Shown: piece by piece, positions 5,775 through 6,246 of the stretch
How positions within the stretch are numbered: position 1 is the stretch's first letter
Layout of the letters: each line of letters starts with the position of its first letter
Source of the DNA: Clostridia bacterium
GTDB lineage: Bacteria; Bacillota; Clostridia; Oscillospirales; CAG-272
Direction of reading: 5' to 3'
DNA: 6,246 bases
NCBI GenBank assembly: GCA_017520365.1
Contig: JAFXFQ010000237.1
Coordinates: forward strand, 1 to 6,246
Made by a program: the position numbers and the translations under genes
The notes under the pieces: model-generated
What the model was told of the DNA's origin: nothing
The model's database searches: none
The model's input: only the letters and a program-made list of their open reading frames with translations

Positions 5775-5864
5775 GTCGGAAGGCCGACAGCCAAACCGGA
5801 CATCGCGAGTGCGAACTTGAGATGAAGCTTGAAAAAGTAAGTTTGGTTAAAAGCCTTTCAAAAT
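5775..5864 (+). other. 90-nt structured spacer between tRNA-Val and tRNA-Asp
   Basis: This spacer is much longer than the other two in the operon (21 and 3 nt) and has no coding sequence or tRNA. It starts with a hairpin GTCGG-AAGG-CCGAC (5775-5788) directly after the CCA of tRNA-Val. A longer-range stem pairs AGCCAAAC (5789-5796) with GTTTGGTT (5841-5848, one G-U pair), enclosing ACTT (5815-5818) with AAGT (5835-5838). Such a fold may serve processing by RNases or may be a degenerate remnant; its function is unknown. Confidence 0.4.
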
Positions 5865-5941
5865 GGCCCGGTAGCTCAGTTGGTTAGAGCGCTAGCCTGT
5901 CACGCTAGAGGTCAGGGGTTCGAGCCCCCTTCGGGTCGCCA
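5865..5941 (+). tRNA. tRNA-Asp (anticodon GTC)
   Basis: A complete 77-nt cloverleaf. Acceptor GGCCCGG (5865-5871) pairs with TCGGGTC (5931-5937), with two G-U pairs. The anticodon stem-loop is CTAGC-CTGTCAC-GCTAG with anticodon GTC, and the T-arm contains GGGGTTCGAGCCCC. The discriminator is G, the usual identity base for tRNA-Asp, and CCA is encoded (5939-5941). Confidence 0.98.
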
Positions 5942-5960
5942 CTTTTCTTAAAAGAAAAGT
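5941..5960 (+). other. A/U-rich hairpin in the Asp-Phe spacer
   Basis: ACTTTTCTT (5941-5949) and AAGAAAAGT (5952-5960) are perfect 9-bp arms around AA, filling nearly the whole 21-nt spacer between the CCA of tRNA-Asp and the start of tRNA-Phe. It has no G/C core or following T-tract, so it is not a terminator. A processing signal for the polycistronic precursor is the simplest reading. Confidence 0.45.
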
Positions 5961-5962
5961 TC

Positions 5963-6038
5963 GCCTCTGTAGCTCAGTTGGTAGAGCAGGAGACTGAAAA
6001 TCTCCGTGTCGTTGGTTCGATTCCGACCGGAGGCACCA
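5963..6038 (+). tRNA. tRNA-Phe (anticodon GAA)
   Basis: A complete 76-nt cloverleaf. Acceptor GCCTCTG (5963-5969) pairs with CGGAGGC (6028-6034), with one G-U pair. The anticodon stem-loop is GGAGA-CTGAAAA-TCTCC with anticodon GAA. Discriminator A and encoded CCA (6036-6038) follow. It is separated from tRNA-Gly by only three bases. Confidence 0.98.
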
Positions 6039-6041
6039 TAT

Positions 6042-6117
6042 GCGGATTTAGCTCATTTGGTAGAGCGCAACCTTGCCAAGGTTGAGGTGGCGGGTTCGAG
6101 CCCCGTAATCCGCTCCA
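6042..6117 (+). tRNA. tRNA-Gly (anticodon GCC)
   Basis: A complete 76-nt cloverleaf. Acceptor GCGGATT (6042-6048) pairs perfectly with AATCCGC (6107-6113). The anticodon stem-loop is CAACC-TTGCCAA-GGTTG with anticodon GCC. The discriminator is T, usual for bacterial tRNA-Gly, with encoded CCA (6115-6117). It is the last gene of the operon, two bases before the terminator stem. Confidence 0.98.
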
Positions 6118-6119
6118 AC

Positions 6120-6160
6120 AAAAAAGCCTAATTTGTCTACCGGACAAATTAGGCTTTTTT
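6120..6160 (+). terminator. Intrinsic terminator of the tRNA operon
   Basis: Perfect 18-bp arms (6120-6137 and 6143-6160) enclose the loop TACCG; the stem runs from an A6/T6 base through GCCTAATTTGTC. The T-tract follows the G/C-containing core on both strands, so it is symmetrical. It comes two bases after the CCA of tRNA-Gly, showing that the tRNA operon ends here. Confidence 0.95.
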
Positions 6161-6163
6161 GAG

Positions 6164-6246
6164 TGATGCGTTCCTTTGGAACATGATGCACACCTTCGGT
6201 GCGTGATGTCGACCTTCGGTCTGTGATGCACGCCTGCGGCGCGTGA
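6164..6246. repeat. Tandem 20-bp hairpin repeats, four full units, running off the right edge
   Basis: Units begin at 6164, 6184, 6204, 6224 and 6244 (cut by the edge), each exactly 20 bases. All begin TGATG and contain CC, a 3-base loop (TTT, TTC, TTC, TGC) and GG. The stems differ between units but stay complementary: GTTCC/GGAAC, CACC/GGTG, GACC/GGTC, CGCC/GGCG. In the aligned unit, positions 8 and 9 covary with 18 and 17 in every copy. The array starts three bases after the tRNA operon terminator. No ribosome binding site or credible protein is present. I cannot name a described repeat family for it. Confidence 0.85.

Noticed and set aside
5521..5887. Two overlapping plus-strand open frames (5521-5820 and 5567-5887)
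   Set aside because: They read through the operon terminator, the tRNA promoter and tRNA-Val (phrases like IAQLGEHLPYKQRV are translated tRNA). They are not genes.
5941..5960. Terminator between tRNA-Asp and tRNA-Phe
   Set aside because: The stem has almost no G/C and no T-tract follows it. A real terminator comes only after tRNA-Gly, so read-through is expected.
5974..6231. Minus-strand open frame of 85 codons containing the phrase VPPVGIEPTTRRF
   Set aside because: It is the antisense translation of tRNA-Phe and tRNA-Gly, a well-known source of false proteins, and it runs into the hairpin repeat. There is no plausible ribosome binding site.
6164..6246. CRISPR-like array
   Set aside because: The period is only 20 bases, the conserved part is five bases, and the variable part is itself a hairpin. 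There are no spacer-sized unique segments and no cas genes.

Overview
The window looks like a piece of a low-to-moderate GC Firmicutes chromosome, probably an anaerobic gut-type Clostridia (Ruminococcaceae/Oscillospiraceae-like). This rests on strong GGAGG ribosome binding sites, near-consensus sigma-A promoters, a pyruvate phosphate dikinase of the clostridial type, a DUF5050-like lipoprotein, a Firmicutes-type lipoate ligase and tRNAs with encoded CCA ends. It is an inference from style and gene content; no species can be named. No phage, transposase or CRISPR element is visible.

Layout, left to right. (1) 1-891, minus: the first 297 codons of ppdK, running off the left edge, with its own extended -10 promoter. 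(2) 1108-1386, minus: a small XRE-family repressor ending in a hairpin terminator. It is divergent from (3) 1525-2832, plus: a lipoprotein with a charged linker and a probable seven-bladed propeller. The two share a compact promoter region containing an inverted repeat that is a candidate operator. (4) 3007-3525, minus: a single-domain FMN nitroreductase, convergent with the lipoprotein gene. Between the two are a normal terminator and a 26-bp perfect inverted repeat that covers the nitroreductase stop codon. (5) 3604-5520, plus: a two-gene operon of lipoate-protein ligase (lplA) and a class I SAM methyltransferase. It is preceded by a promoter, a 19-bp palindrome and a 126-nt leader that can form alternative hairpins, and it is closed by a strong terminator. 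(6) 5610-6160, plus: a four-gene tRNA operon (Val-TAC, Asp-GTC, Phe-GAA, Gly-GCC) with a fully consensus promoter, structured spacers and a strong terminator. (7) 6164-6246: a tandem array of 20-bp hairpin units whose stems vary in a compensatory way, continuing past the right edge.

The genes form separate housekeeping units rather than one system. PPDK interconverts pyruvate and PEP, LplA charges lipoyl domains with scavenged lipoate, and the tRNA operon supplies translation. The parts least explained by known genes are the hairpin repeat array after the tRNAs, the palindrome plus structured leader of lplA, and the XRE/lipoprotein divergent pair.
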